Below, piece by piece: positions 1-14,300 of a stretch of 64,000 nt of DNA; position 1 is the stretch's first letter, and the number at the start of each line of letters is the position of its first letter. This DNA is from Anopheles merus (taxonomy: Eukaryota; Arthropoda; Insecta; Diptera; Culicidae). Made by a program: the position numbers and the translations under genes. The notes below the pieces were generated by a model that saw only the letters and a list, made by a program, of their open reading frames with translations, made no database searches and was not told the DNA's origin. The DNA lies in assembly GCF_017562075.2 (NCBI RefSeq), contig NC_054084.1, positions 38,751,499 through 38,815,498 of the forward strand, given 5' to 3'.

Positions 1-1557
1 ATTTGGCCTACTGGTGACTATTTTTTCTTCTTTTCTATAATCTTTCCTTTCTCTTTCTCCTTCTCTCATACTCTCAAAAATAAATTTCCTTCTGTATTGG
101 ATTGTATATTTTAATTTCGCTAACTAGCACTCTTGCTACCAGGCATGTTTTGTCCACATACCATGCTTGTGCCGTTGAACGAATTCCGTTTGCCACGGCC
201 ACAAAATCTTTCCCATGATTCATCCCTCACGTGCACGAGTCATTAATTTTAATGTTTATTGTTCTTACGCATACTTTACATTTATTGTGATTTTTCAGGA
301 TCTCTCTGTTTCCGTTCGGTCTGGCCGAAGCGTTTCCGGGAGTGCGTAAGCTTTTGCTTCGTGCTGACCATGCTGTTCCAATAAACCGATCTCTTCGTCG
401 CCTGTCGGTTGCATATTTCTGCTTGCGGTGGTGCCAGTCCCAATGATCACAATAATAACAAAAAAGCATCGGAGGGAGTGCGTTTGGGGTCACAGTTTAT
501 GGTGCCTCGGGGCAGCTCGTTTCCAGCATATCTCTCATTCTCTCCATCCGCACAGCTATACGCTTCCAACACACCGTAACTTCCCAATCTCCCCGGACAA
601 GCAGGTAATGGGTGGTCGCTTTTGGCTGAATTATTAATTGGTAAATGAGAGAGATAGTGACAGAATGGAAGTTGGAGGTACATGTAAAGTGTCGCACTGT
701 GTTGGGGCCTGAATCGATGTCGATTGGAATGTTAAAAACATCGATAACCGGTCGAAAAATCGTACTGAATTCATAATTAGAGCCGCTCTCGTTCACGAAC
801 CTCCAAGTCAGCACACCTTCAGCACTCCCTGTGTCGGGTTTACCCTTTGCTAAAAGCTTTTTGCTTATTGTCTAAAATATAGGCTGTCCGATTCGTTACA
901 CCGATATGCCATCTAGAAGGGTCAGCCTATTGGAGCGGGTAAGTTATTGCAATTCGACCACACCACTATCTACTTCTAATGACTTTCAAAAATTACAGCC
1001 CGCAGGCTCAGCTCACAAACACGCTTTAAAACACTTTCATTAGGTCAGGTTTAAATTGCGTTTTTTCTCTCTTTATCATTTTGAGTATTCTCTTATGCAA
1101 AGTTGAACTGATTTTGTAGGCAAAGCACAGCAACATTTTGGGTGGTCTCAACAGAGGATGGTGCTTTTTAATGCAATGTGGAAATGGGTATCATGTTTCA
1201 TTCGTTTCTCATTCACTGTCCCTCTCTAGCTATTGACACTCATGCAGCTGTAAATTGCAAAAAGTCGTTCTATCTGATATTGGAGAATCCACTTGGGGCG
1301 GTCCCTTATCACACGGAAAAAGCGTGAGTGTGCCCATTAGCCAAACAATTGGATGCACCATCATTGGATTTATTCGACATCGATGGTTTGAAGCTACACA
1401 CGTTTCCAAGTGATTATAATTTGCATGCTTGGCTTAATCAGATACTGTGAACCTCGTTAAAAATTCCAAGAAGGACAAGCAAGTGCTCCGATGGGATTGT
1501 GTGGGATACACACACACGCACACTTTCTCAAAGCGAACCGGATGTTCGAAGGGAAAT
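1..1557. other. Intron/flank beyond the last cadherin exon, no assigned gene
   Basis: This lies 3' of the minus-strand exon ending at 1891. I looked for the next N-cadherin exon, which should continue with a VTATDGD-like cadherin strand, and did not find it, so it is probably off the left edge. One minus-strand frame is open from about 868 down to 497 (about 120 codons) and includes a stretch reading TWRFVNESGSNYEFS. It has no recognised domain and may be chance. There is no clear repeat family here, only a short CA/CG-rich patch near 1510. Confidence 0.5.
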
Positions 1558-1878
1558 TAACGCAACAAAGGCTCGGTGAAAAATAGATCCAATTCGGTCA
1601 CCACGAAGAACGGATAGTTTGAAATTTGTTCAGGCGAAAGACGCACACCCGTATTGTCCGCATTTGAGCAAAGGTGCTGGACCATTTCGAACGCCTTGGT
1701 AAACTGGCGAAAAGGCAGGAACAGCCCATTGCTATCCTCAAATCAGGAGTTTGTGTTGGGCGTTCTTGTTACCAGATACGGGATGATATTGAGAAAGATA
1801 AGCACGAAACCATATCCTACATTCGGAACGAATGGATGAACGATACTTGTCCCTGGATATCCCAACGAGGGTCTATTT
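1558..1878 (-). other. Long interrupted reading frame of unknown nature
   Basis: Read on the minus strand, one frame runs for about 106 codons with a single TGA near 1743, starting just inside the intron after the exon ending at 1891 and stopping at TAA near 1558. The first part contains a hydrophobic stretch (GFVLIFLNIIPYLV). The second part, after the TGA, reads like ordinary protein (LFLPFRQFTKAFEMVQHLC, then SNYPFFVVTELDLFF). No family is recognised and it does not match the cadherin segment expected next. The overlapping plus-strand frame is also open, which weakens the case. It could be a decayed inserted gene, a retained-intron tail, or coincidence. Confidence 0.2.
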
Positions 1879-1890
1879 TCCTACACTTAC

Positions 1891-2055
1891 CCGCAGCACA
1901 CGCTTCGGCAGTCCTCGATCGTCCTCCTCGGTGATTTGTGTGCGATATGACGATTTCTCAAACACCGGTGGATTGTCATTTACATCGCATACGTTGATCA
2001 GAACGGTGGTGTAGTTCTCCTTAAAATTATCCGATGCCGCCAACCGTAGTTCATA
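1891..2055 (-). CDS. CadN: N-cadherin exon: end of one extracellular repeat, linker, start of next
   Basis: A 165-nt exon with phase 0 at both ends, encoding 55 residues from YELRLAASDN to PKRVLR. Cadherins are single-pass adhesion receptors whose repeats are stiffened by calcium bound at the linkers. This exon carries the end of one repeat, the canonical linker DVNDNPPVF at about residues 24-32, and the opening of the next repeat with its acidic EEDD. The acceptor is CCAAACAG before TATGAA, and the donor is CTGCGG followed by GTAAGTG. From memory, Drosophila CadN reads almost the same here (YELRLAASDN, YRTQITEEDDR, LPKRVL), which is the basis for the family call. The next exon upstream is 148 nt away at 2204-2319. 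The paralogue (CadN or CadN2) is not settled, and the rest of the protein lies outside the window. Confidence 0.93.
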
Positions 2056-2203
2056 CTGTTTGGGGTTACATGGTCAGAGGTAAAGGACCAACATGGAGTC
2101 GCTTTATTGAACGTGCACCGGGGGATGGCGAAGAAATGGGTCTAATTATAGGTGTCACGCATTCGTACCAGATGAACCGCAGAAGGTATTTCTTTGGTCT
2201 TAC

Positions 2204-2319
2204 CTTTTTGATCTTCTCATAATCCAACGCCTTGGCTACGTACAGCGCACCGGTTGTGTTGCGTATGACAAACACATTGTCTATGTTACCGCTCGAAATC
2301 TTGTATCGTACACCGGACG
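2204..2319 (-). CDS. CadN: N-cadherin exon: body of an extracellular cadherin repeat
   Basis: A 116-nt exon entered in phase 1 and left in phase 0, giving 38 full residues plus a split first codon (G+CG, Ala). It reads SGVRYKISSGNI, then NTTGALYVAKALDYEKIKK, the usual cadherin strand pattern of RY.I.SGN, TGA.YV and LDYE. The acceptor is TTTTCATTACAG before CGTCC, and the donor is AAAAAG followed by GTAAGA. Spliced to 1891-2055, it continues DYEKIKK-YELRLAASDN, matching from memory the Drosophila CadN order DYETRRR-YELRLAASDN. Its upstream partner in phase is the exon at 41416-41559 across an intron of about 39.1 kb. Identity to my remembered Drosophila sequence is only moderate here, lower than in the next exon. 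Confidence 0.9.
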
Positions 2320-5300
2320 CTGTAATGAAAAGGGAAAGAGAAGGTAAAAGGTTGATTGTTAGTCTGGATGTGTCGCTTGAAATGGGCTCTACTATTTCCC
2401 TCAAACGCACAAAGCTGCACGAGTCATGTTGGTGCGCTGAGGTGTTTCAAATTGTGTATGATAATTAGCAACTCCCACCACAATCATGTGGCACATGCTG
2501 GATTCCAGCATTCCTGCATACTCGAGTACGTGTAGAATCAGCGTTTAATTGCACTGGTGAGCTGAAAAGCCTCTCCCCTAGCATCCTGCTATTTGTTGGG
2601 ACGCTTAGAAGATTAACTTTAGAGTCGGCTTTCGACCAGCAAATGGTACACAATATAATCTGATATTTCGAATCTAACCGGGCCAACTGGGTAGGCAGAA
2701 GCACAGATTTATGCTTATTTCTAAAAACCAAACCACAATTCCATTGGTTCAAGTCCAAACCATACAGTGAAATTGCGTTATAATGTTAAAGTAGGATTGA
2801 GTGTGCGTGCTGGTGCGTGTTGTGTGCGTTTCCGAACGGATACAAACCGTACACTTGCGTACTCCGAAGAATGAACATATTTTCTGTTTAATATATTTAT
2901 ACTTAAATAAGGTTTAGCTTCAAAAGTATATTATTCAAAATATGGATTGTTCTTGCCTTGAACAAAAAGTATGTGCCCAGAAACGATTGTGTGTGTGTGC
3001 ATATGCTCCTTGTAGTGTTTCCATCGTCTATCTTGTAGCATACATTTTTGATTCGAACTTGTGCTGCGACCCAATGGCAATGTTCAACGAGCTCTCGCTA
3101 CCACAATCGGCAGCTTTGTTGCATCGTTCCCAACTGTAGGAGGCTGCAACTGCTTTTCATGCAAAATATTGTTCATCCCAGTTGAGCTTCATGTTGGTGT
3201 TACCGGCGAAGTCGTTCGAAGTGTGTGGTTTGATTTATTATGTTCATTAACATATATTTACATATATTACTGCTCCAACGCCTCGCCCCTGTCTGCAGGT
3301 GAAGCATGGCCTAAGAGGGAAATGTACATACATACATGTCGCGGTACGTGGTGCAACTCACGCAAGCTTGCAATGCAATATTTTGTGTTCCATTTTTGTG
3401 CAGGCCCGATTTTCGTGGCGTCTAATGTGGTAGAGAAGAGGTTAAAAAATGGTATCATTGGACAGAGGCAGAAACGCCAGTGTGCAATGTTAGAATCGGA
3501 AAAACAGTGGGGGACGGTTTTTGGGATGGGATTCGTAGCTCTGAAGTGATTGTAACAAATGCCACCAAGCAGTCTCCTTTCCGTAGAACACTCTGTTTAG
3601 GGTGTTAAACTTTCACCTGTTGTTGCCTTGTAGCAATAGTTTAGTCTGAAAACAGAGTGTAGTAATGTTACATAGTGAACGCTTTGAGTTGATTAGAACC
3701 AGTCGTGTAAAATTAGATAATCCCTGCAGGAAAACATGCAGCCGGGGCGCACACTGAAAGCACTGTGGTGTACACTGTGGGGATAAATTTCCCTTCCCAA
3801 ACTTTACAAACTCGATGGTACACTCGCTTGGGATGCTGACTGCCTTCACCTCTGTTGAGTTGTCAAATTAGACTACATTTATATTCCAGTCAGCGTCGCG
3901 GTAGCGAGTGAAAGCGTAACTTTGATTGAATTTCATCACACTGTGCCACTTTCTTTGCGCTGCACAATAGCTACTCTTTGGAGGTGACTGGTGTAGCGGA
4001 GGTCCATGCCGCGCACAATGAACGCAATTTTCGATGGTATGGAATTATAAATTTGTTTAAGGAGTAATGGTAGAGGAATGTTATAGCTCCAGCATGATGT
4101 TCATTAAAAGTTATTTGTTTCGCTAGCCTCGAAGGAAGACTCGTATGAAAATGAAATGATTAAAACAATAAGTTAATTGTTTTGCAGACCAGATCACGGA
4201 TAGATGAAGCTTGATTAGACAAGGTTAGAGAACGCTGAGTTTAAGGTATGGTATGGAATTATAGCAAACATGGTGGAATGTTATGTACAGTATCGCTCTT
4301 GTTGCAGTTGTATAAAGAAATGTTTGAAATATCTCTTTTATGTTTCTTAAAGCTTTGTACATGTAAACGATCAATCAAAATGATTGTCATGTAATTCCGC
4401 AACACATAGCACGTTGCTACAAGGCATTCTTGAAAGTACACTTTAATTAAATTCATTGAATGCAAAGCATTGGTTTCATTCCACAATCCATTATTCTTTT
4501 TGAAGATAATTTTCCTGTTTTCTTGGGTGAAGTATGTGTTAAGGTATTTGTTTTACATTTTTCACTCAACTTTCACAATAACCTTTCCGTTAAAAACGTA
4601 GATAAAGCTAGGGTAATTGTTGTTTTAAATTTGTCTGCCATTTCCCCCAATTCCCTGAAGACATTTTGAGTGATGGTAACGGAGTTTCTTGACTGTGAAG
4701 AAATTCTTTAACCTTAGGTAGCACTAAAATAATAAATGGGGTCACCATGGGGTTGACGAAGTTTTTTCAACACAATTGAACCGTAACAGTTTATATGTAT
4801 GACCGTCCCTCATTCGGGCTTAGCTTCACAAAACTGGTAAGTGTTTCCGGAATTCGTAAAGGAATCTTGATGTCATTTTTTGCAGACCCTATACAATTCG
4901 TTTCACTTCAAGCGAAGCCTCTTTTCATCAGAGTGCGTTACCGTCCTATCGAAATAATGGCAATGTGACCGTTATAAGCTGATTATCGGTGTTTCAGTGG
5001 TTCATTGTTGTCCATCCTGTATCTATCGTGTATGGAGCTTACAGATAAAATAAGCTTTAACGAAGAAAAAAATTGTATGGCAACTAGTGATGTGTTGGTA
5101 TGTTGAGAGAAATCAATAACATTCTACAGAGGATTATTATTGTTCATGGCAACCTGCCACATGCCAACGAAATGAATTTGTTGTTGCTATCAACAGCTCG
5201 GTGATTTAATACCACTCGATGGTTAATGCTTCACCGCTCAATCACAAGGACGAGTGAATGTTTGGTGATTGAACTACGAGTTTGTTCTAGCAGGGCGGTG

Positions 5301-8300
5301 CATCGACAACTGGCATCATTGTAACTGTCAGCTCGAATCATCCGGTGATGGAGGTTGTAAAAAAATCTTAAAGGCGTTTTACAATACCTTTTAGACTGAT
5401 CAAGAGATAGAACAAGGCCGATACCTACGCGCAGGCTTTTCCACTGAAAACGACGAGGGAGGAACAATTGATCATACGCAACCTTTCAGTTTGAGTACCA
5501 ACTAGCTAGTGTTTTTTTCATTTGTACAACTAGAGTTTTTATAATATTGGCTAAACGTTATATCGTGGGAAGAATAATTTTCCTCATTTTCACGCATTTG
5601 TCTATATTGTTAACACTCTTCCTTTTGACGCGCTTTCGTTATCTCTTGAGGAGGTGTCTCGAATGATATGTTTAATATCAAGTGCTATAGATGGAAATGT
5701 GATCCTTTTTTTAAGTTGCCATTCTCGGATGAGAACGAATTGGTTGCATTGATTGCGGGCGTAAGGGGTTTTCTTTGGGCAGAACTGCACCTAACATCTT
5801 CTGTTGCATATTTAGAATATATAGAATATTGACAATGCAGGGGTCAAGTGCCTATAGTTACTGCTTTTTAAATTATATACCCGGATGATATTGGTGACGA
5901 GCCTGTATTTTAGGCTAAAATTTTCATAATTTCCTACGCTTCTCGAGTTGGTCCTTGATTGAAGATAGTTATGCATGCACGCAGTAATCATAGTTTAAAT
6001 AACTTTCGTACTATTTTGCTAATTGCTAGAACGTACTTGTCAAGAAGAACCAGATGGACTTACTGGATGCGTAGCATATTACTAGACGTATGCTGTTTAT
6101 CACGCCGGAGCACGTTTGTTTATCAGGGCTACTACTTGAAAAGGGTCAAACGCGTTTTGAGCGGTTTGCTCATTTTAAATTCGAAAATACTATCCGTTAA
6201 GCTTGACAAATATGATCGTCGCCGCGATCACTCACAAAGTGATATTAAATTATATCAAATTTATAAATTAAAGGAGTCGCGTCTGCACCAGTGCTTTAAA
6301 GTGACACGAAATTCCAATTCACCAATTTGGAGTAACAGTTGCCTCAAAGCAGCATGACCATAAGCGGTTACCTCAAAGAACGTGTTTACAGTTAAACAGT
6401 GAGGAGAAGAGAATCCTCAATGCATTTTCAAAAATTTCTTTGACAACAATTTTGTATAACTGATACAGTTTGTTGAACTTTGCCAAAATCTTTGCCGTGA
6501 ACAATGTTAAGTCCTCAAAAATGTGTAAAAGTATAAAAACAAAATCAAACCATTGACACTCTCACAAAAAAAACCATCTTGCTACAAATACAGATCTCCT
6601 AGACACCCCGTTGTTGTTGACGAAATTATACATAAAATTACATGTCCACTGACATGTCGAGCGTCCTTTTATTCGGTGTGTTGGTACGATGGAATAAAAC
6701 CAGACTCTTCAAAACGTTAGTTGATGCTTCTTTGAACTTTGTTGAAGTTTTGTTTTTTGTCAGTTTGACATGATGGATGAAAATTGCGGTAAAGATGAAT
6801 CCTTTCCCGCGGCGAGGCTGAAACTTGTATCACCAAACCGACTGCTGGGCATAACGTTCGCCTTTTTTGGTTATTAATATTTTATGTTGTTGTTATGCAT
6901 GTTTTGTTTTGTTGTAATTCTTGGAGAAGTTTATATAGGTCCACTTCTAGGAAGGTGCACAGGCTGTGGCTTTTCTTGTAATATGCAAACAAAGATGTAC
7001 AAATGATTTATTTCAGGCAAAATAAAAACATGTAAACCCAGTTAAGTGCATGACATCACTGTTGGTTATTCAATTTATGGCACGTTATTGACAGGTAAAT
7101 GATTAAGTGCTAGCTGTAAATTATGAAATCAAGGAAGGTTTACCAGCTTGAATAGTTTTGCACAGTTACCATTTTTTTTAAAGTATCACATAGACTACAA
7201 CATAAGTATAAGTTTGATTGAACATATCGATGCACTAAACAACCGTATACTTCTGCAAAAAAAAGAGTGATTAGCGACTGAACAATACATTCATCTAATG
7301 AAATGCTTATGAATGCATTTGTTTGCGTTCAGATATTTGAAGGACTCATAAACCCCGAAAGGCAAAAAAAAACATTTCTTGACTCATTTTGAAATCTCTG
7401 GCTGAGATGAAGATGGTTTGATGCTCGAGTTTGTGTGTGTGTGTTTGCGTATAATCCGTTTTTCATCTTCTCTAGTTTCAAAAATTTCCATGTGATTTCT
7501 CTATTTTCAATTATTGGGTTTCTCCTGCTGCCGGTGCGCGGTATCGCTGGACAGCCACGAAGAAACCACAAAAGCTCTTACTCTCAAGATGATTAGAGAA
7601 GATTGTGTGGTTTGTTATTGCCGATTGTTTGAGGTCCGCAATAGTACATTAGAGTAGCGCTTCACTTAAAGCCCTTGGCCTTGGTTCACACTAGGCAGCG
7701 GCACTGTGGCGAGGCTGTTCAATCCAGCTTCGATGAGGTTTAAGAAAGCCGATATTGTCTCATCTGCTTGATGCATGAAAATCGGTTCTGACCACACGGG
7801 CAGATCATGTATCGGTTTCCCATGATACACATACATAGACATATAAGGCTTAGTTCTAGTACTCCTTTCCTGCTTCTTTCCTTCGAATCTCTCGGAGCAA
7901 GAACAACGATTTGGAAATCTGTCGATGCTTGAGCGGGGTGAATGGTAAAATCGGGTGAGTGGTTGGGACAGGAAACATACTTTTCCTTTATACCATTGTG
8001 TGGCATCGGTCGAGCAAGTTGTTCTGCAGGACACGTGTGTGTGTGCATGAGACTTGCGTAATTTGCGAGTGAGTGTGATAGTGTTTTCTTTTACTTTATT
8101 CCAGTCCATCTTACCGATATCGCAGTTGAGCTCAGATCTCTCCTCCATGGGAAGCGAATCCTGAATCATTGCATACTTATATTGTTCCATTTTCCACGTC
8201 TTTACTTGTCAAGTGTACTGATTTTTGATTTTTTTTATGCTTTGCAAAACGCTAACCAATCATTCAATGGATTCCCAAAATTTAGTGGGAAACAAACGAT

Positions 8301-11300
8301 TTTTTATTAACGTACCATCCAAACGGCTGCTGTAGTAAGTCTTATTGGCCTCTTTCTCGTCCTTTCCTCTCTCGTCTGTATAGTTTATCAAAGCTTCATG
8401 GAAGGGTATGGCAGTCCAGACATTTGAAAAGAAAAAAAAACGGATTGCAACCACTATTTCATCTTCTTCGGCAAAGTAAAACGTGTCCCTAGGATAATAA
8501 ACAGTGATAAAAATCCATGCCAAGGAACATGTAAAATTTGCACATAGAAAAAAAATGGTACAGTAATCTTGCAAATGAATAAAACTTTTCATCAACCAAG
8601 TTGGAGGGAGTTTTTCTATTCGATTGGAAATAAATTGCTGTATCCTTTTGAGTGTAATCAAATTTTTGTGATTTTTCGTTGTCGTATCTCGTGCTCTATT
8701 CAGCTGAACATATACCATATTCGATATAGTTGGGATTACAGATTTTGTTTTGCACTTTTTTCTAAACATTGTTCAAGAGGAGAAATTGAAACATCGGGAT
8801 TATTTTCTAATGTGTAACAGGTACGTTAAGTGAATTGATTTGAGCATGTCAGGCAAAGTAAAATATTTATATCATACAAAAACGATCTATTTTTTATGAA
8901 CCACAAAACTTATGCCACTATTATTAGTTAAATAAAGTATAGATCCGTTCTCAGGTTAAAAAGGAAATATCCTACAATGGTTACAATTTTTTTTCAGAAA
9001 ATGTATTAGAATAATTTGTATGAAACATGAATACATGATGTTTAAATGTATGATTCTGTTTTTTATATATTCCTCACAACGTAGCACTTGACGATCGAAG
9101 CTACGATTTTAAATGAAACACTTATTCAGGAATGTTTTGGCATGATTACCGCCATAAATTGCTCAAAGAAGTACTAAGCCGAATTGTTTTTCTAAACTTC
9201 TCTAAAAAATGAAAAATCGATCACAATTGAAACCTTTAACAAATTCATCTTACAATGTTTTAACAATGATAACAACCGGAAATAAAAGTCAGACTTAATG
9301 TCTTTATTTTGAATGATGTGTCCATTGTGTCCAAATCATGAAGTTACATCGTTTGCAAAAGCACAACAACTGGCGTGCACAAGCATTACAACAAATAGAC
9401 CAATATGTTGCAACCAGCGTCTCGGGACCCAGTAGATGTTTTGGCACTGCAGATTTACGTCCTTGGAATTGCAATCAGTGCCAAAACTTGCACTGCTTCA
9501 CTATATAGGACAACCAAAACGGGCACAAAGCAAATTTTGTCAGTAACAGTTGCTTTGCTGTGTCCCATTGTCCCATCGATGGGTAGGCTTCAAAATAAGT
9601 CGTTGGGAATGTAGAACTGCATGGCAAGCAAAATGGCAAATGGTGGTGAAGAGATGATATTTCTTTGTTGAAAAGTTTTACAGATTTTTTTTCATTGCCG
9701 TTACACTGCCATTAATATTCCAGTTTTGCCTTTTGTGTTCTGGGTGCAGCGAGTAAGTGTGAAATTTGAGTCTTTTTTTTAAACTTTCCGTGTTGGTTTT
9801 GTGTAAGGTCAAACGAATAAATGTAAACCGATTTTTTTTCTTCTATTTGGTTGCTTGCTCTCCCCTGAGTAGAAGTTGTCTATGTGCATCGTTGCGAGCA
9901 TTGCGCTGGTGTTGAATGGTGAGAGATCTTGACAGTTCTCACAGCATTTTTTGTGCCAACAGTACAATGGCTGTAATTTAGGATGTGGAAGTAAAATGGC
10001 TGACCAGAGGATTTTTGCAACAACAAGAACAAGTGCAAGTTTGCATAGGCAAATAGTGTTGTCTAAATTTGCGATAGAATTTTTTTACATGGAGAAATGG
10101 TTGAAGTTGAAGAAGAGAATTCACAATGAATTCATATGAAATTTAAACAAATCAGTTAAAAATAAATGCTTTATTTTTTATTTATGAATTTTAAACAAAT
10201 CGGTGAAATAATGTATGCTTTGTTTTTTTATTTGAATGTTTCTCTGTTTGTTTAAGCTCTTTGCTACACTTTGCCAAATTAAAGCTTTACAATCAGCATG
10301 ACGTGTCTTTTCCTTTTTTAACCTTCCGTCATGTTATATTTTCTTTCTTTCTAGGCATTACCTTAAAAGTATCATTCCTTCACAAATATCCAAGCCCTTC
10401 CCTTTGCGCTAGTCACATTTTGCTCGTTGTGAACGTGTTAGCATTAGTGCGAAGCGTGACAATGATGGTGTCATTTATTTTAATTGTCATACCTAGCTTC
10501 TGGATTCAAACCTACATTCGCTGTGCATAGAAGTTCTTTCTGCCACTGCCGTTTACTGCGAAGATAGGGTCAATATTAAACGAGACCACAATTAAGCTCA
10601 TTTTTGAGGTAGTTAAAGCAATGAAACGAAACGAAAGCAACATCATCCTGCGTGGGACACATTTTCGCGCCAATGGTCGGGCCAACGTTAAACTCTTTTA
10701 GTAGCAAAACTTTGCCATACATAATGTGTTTAATGAACGGTATGTGCTATTTAATAAACGATTCAATGGATTCAAAGGATATGATGGCTATCCAGAAGCC
10801 CGTGACCTGGAACGAGGGTTGTAGTAAGGAAGAATATACTGTGGTGTGTTATTTTAAAAGTGTTTTAAAAGGCTACCCAAGGAGATTGGTCATGTATAAG
10901 TTGTGGACTGGTGACATGAATGTAGGTTATACTGTGATATGATCGCTAAGAAATTCAATAATCATTGTTTGAAAATTCACTTTTTAAAATCAAATAAAAG
11001 AATGAATGTGTTGTATCTTTTCGTACTTCCTTTGTCAACTCGTTGTGTTTCATCACTGAATAAATCGAAACGATGAATGGATTCTTTCCTTCAGATAATC
11101 GCTATTAGGCCACATGGTATTCGATCGGATTAATTAAGTGACGAGTTCTTCATCACCTGTGCTGTATCTGAAGCTTTGGGAATGTGTCAGGTGAGTTTTC
11201 AGAGGGAAGCTTTATGATACGCTGACGACAGGGACCTATTGACCGATCAGTGGAGTCATCATGACAATGAAATACACTTTATTCATCACCTCCATCATCG

Positions 11301-14300
11301 GGTGTGTAGACGTTTTCTCCAGTTTGGCATGACAGATAAGCTATGCAATAAATTAAATCTGTAAAAATTGTGTGCCAGATGGATTCTGCAAAGATGATTG
11401 GTCTGAGAAAAAAAAATGGGAAAGCTTTTAAGCTTTGTCCATATTTCAGACTAGTTGTAAGCTGCCATTGATCATCATCGCTCTTCCCAGTTGCGAGTAG
11501 GCCACAGGAATGGATCAGTGAATCGGCAAACAGCATTGTGGTTCTTCAGAAACAGTATGCATTCGAGCAATACATAGAAGGATATCAATTTAGTCCAATA
11601 TCGGAATGTAACCGCACCGAATTGGAAATATTGATATAGGAATCCCCAAAAGCACACAAAGGTAGATTTTCCTGTGCATTAGACCAATAAATTTTCCTCT
11701 GACAAAGGTTGATTTGCAATTGATTTTACCCTCCCTGCATCTCTGCTACCACTCAGTCTACCCAACGGAGTCATGAATCCTCCATCACTGCCAAAGGCAA
11801 ATCGTAAAGGCCCTGGGATTAAAAAAACTTGAATTATTTAAAACCCGGACCCATCCACCCATAAAACGTGAACGATGCATCCTAAAATATACTTTGATCC
11901 TACGACCTGGGCCTAGTGGGCTTTAAGCTTTAAAGTTTACCCATTCGGTGCCATGCCAGACAATGTATTTTCCTTTTTCTTTGCTCATTATAATGGATAG
12001 GGAAACATTTGCCAATATTTGCGTAACCACTTCGGTATGCCCTAATCCCTCGAACAGTAGGCGATGTTGTTTTGACCCGAGGTGAAAACATGTCAAAATA
12101 ACTTTATCTTTCTTGGGAAAGTAGAGACGAATAAGTGAAAAGATCGCTGCACAACTTTTCGATCTTTTCAGTAGTTGGCGTGGTTGGTTGGTTTTGATGT
12201 TTTGATATTCCGTTTTTACCCCTGTTTGGTCACCACCATCCTTAGCCACGGCCATGTTTACACCTGCCCGTTTAGGTATAGAAGGACAGGGTAATAAAAC
12301 ACCCGAGGGTAGACAAGTCAGATGATAAAGGTGAGTTATCGATAAGTCGTCCGACTACTATCCAACACCAGTCCCTTACAAATGCTAAGTTTGAAAAATA
12401 AAATGATTAATGAGCGAACATAAGCTAAGAAGGCCTAGGGACCCCATTACCCTCTCTTTCAACAGTAGGTCTTCCTAGAAAAGGAGCCCAAATACCTTTC
12501 TCTTACAGTTTTCAACCATACTACAATCCAATTGACAGGACGGAAAATGGTAGTAAAATAAGGGAATTGATAAGAACCATCCCTTGAAAATAAAGTTTCA
12601 CAAAAAAAAATTACCGGTACGTTGGGGGATGAAAAGCAAATCATTCAAAAAGACATAAAATTGATTTTATCATTATCACCAACAGCGGCAGGTTGAGGAT
12701 TTGGATTTTTTTTGTGGTTACTGCAATGATTGGTGCGGTATCATAAAAAATAAACTTATGCTACCTTTTAACAAGAAAAGCTTTAAAGGAACCACTGGAT
12801 ACTTTTGTTTAATAAAAACCCTACTGGCGCTTTGCCCAGAGAGCAACTGTTCCGCATTATCGATAAAGAATGTCCCTTCAAATGTTGAGCATTGAGTGGA
12901 AGTGAAAAAATATGACGATGAAAAATTTATAATTCTCTGCAATGTGTTTTAACATATTCAGAGTCTTCCATTTTTCGCCTTCGGCAGCGTCGAAAATAAT
13001 GAAGTTTCATAAAAAAAGCTAGATGATAGAGTCCTAAACCTTGAAGCGACAGTAGTGTCATACTTGATTTGCACCTGTACGTTTTAACGATTGGAGAGAG
13101 ATGCCGTCGAGCTGGAAGAAGCTTTATTGAAATAGCACGACGGTAATAGCCGGTAATAATGAATGGTGATAATGAATGTAAATCATGATAAAAATTATCC
13201 CGTTAGAAACGTTGCCACCAGCACCAGTTGGGCTGATGAGTTATCCTATACATTGTATGTTAAATATGCTGGCTTAATAATTTCAAGCTTGTTCTGTTTT
13301 AAATATGTATCAAAATAAACAATACTATGTATTCAGTTTTGATAATATCCTTAAAAATTTAAACGATGCAATTTAAAGATTGTGGGAAGGATATTCCAAA
13401 TCCTAAGCAAATAACCTTTATTTTCAAAATATTGTGAAAAGATGGGTCAAAAAGCAAATAAATACGTTTTTTGCGCTGTTTTCATGTATTGAAATGATTT
13501 TTTGCGTTTCTTCACTGATGATATGAAGAAAAGATATATTTCCATCATCCACAAAAAGCTTTGGGCAATAACGACGAGCAAATAAAAAAAAAAAACAGAT
13601 TAATAAAAGGGTCCCAATATTCTGTGTTTAGACTGTCAAAAAAATTGTTTGTTTTTTGTTGATAACGTTTACGTTTTACTTTTTTTAGTCAGTTGGTTTG
13701 AATTGAAAGCAACTGTAATAAATATTCCCATAATTACTTTCAGCCGTGTGTGTTTTAGAATTTTCCATAAAAGATCTCTATTGATTTGCTAACTCTCCTG
13801 TTTTTTTTATTCTTTTAACCATCCTTAGCGAGTTAACGAAGGTTTGAAGAATTCATGAAAAGTTATTTGCGTGGAATTTGTTATAAATTAGTTAATGAAT
13901 AATATAAATTTGTATCTTGGCTATTATTAAAATTGGATTTTTGTTCGACAATCAATCATTAAAGCACAACCCTTGCATGTCTCATCAACTGCAACAATTT
14001 CTCAGTTTCTTTTTTTAGTAAAATATAATAAATAATGTACTTTATCACTTGCAAGCTTTTGAAAATGTGTTAAGGAAAATCATAAATTTTCGTTGTTTAG
14101 ACAGACTTAGCTTTTCAGATTTCTAGCTAATCACACGATTACAATGAATTTAATTAATAATTTAAATGAACTAGTCGATAATTTAGACTTAAACAATCAC
14201 TCAAACCTTTGAATCGAATCAATTACTAAAGTGAACAAATAAATTTACAAGAAACTATTTCAGTCACCATCAAAAAATAAGTAAGAGCGCTGCATATCAT

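Noticed and set aside
3061..3549. Plus-strand 162-codon frame
   Set aside because: Low-complexity IYIYY segment and mixed, unpatterned sequence. Nothing resembles a family.
7666..8769. Two minus-strand frames of 174 and 169 codons
   Set aside because: No domain, biased by A/T tracts, no matching splice sites into the cadherin exons. A window this long can be expected to yield a few such frames by chance.
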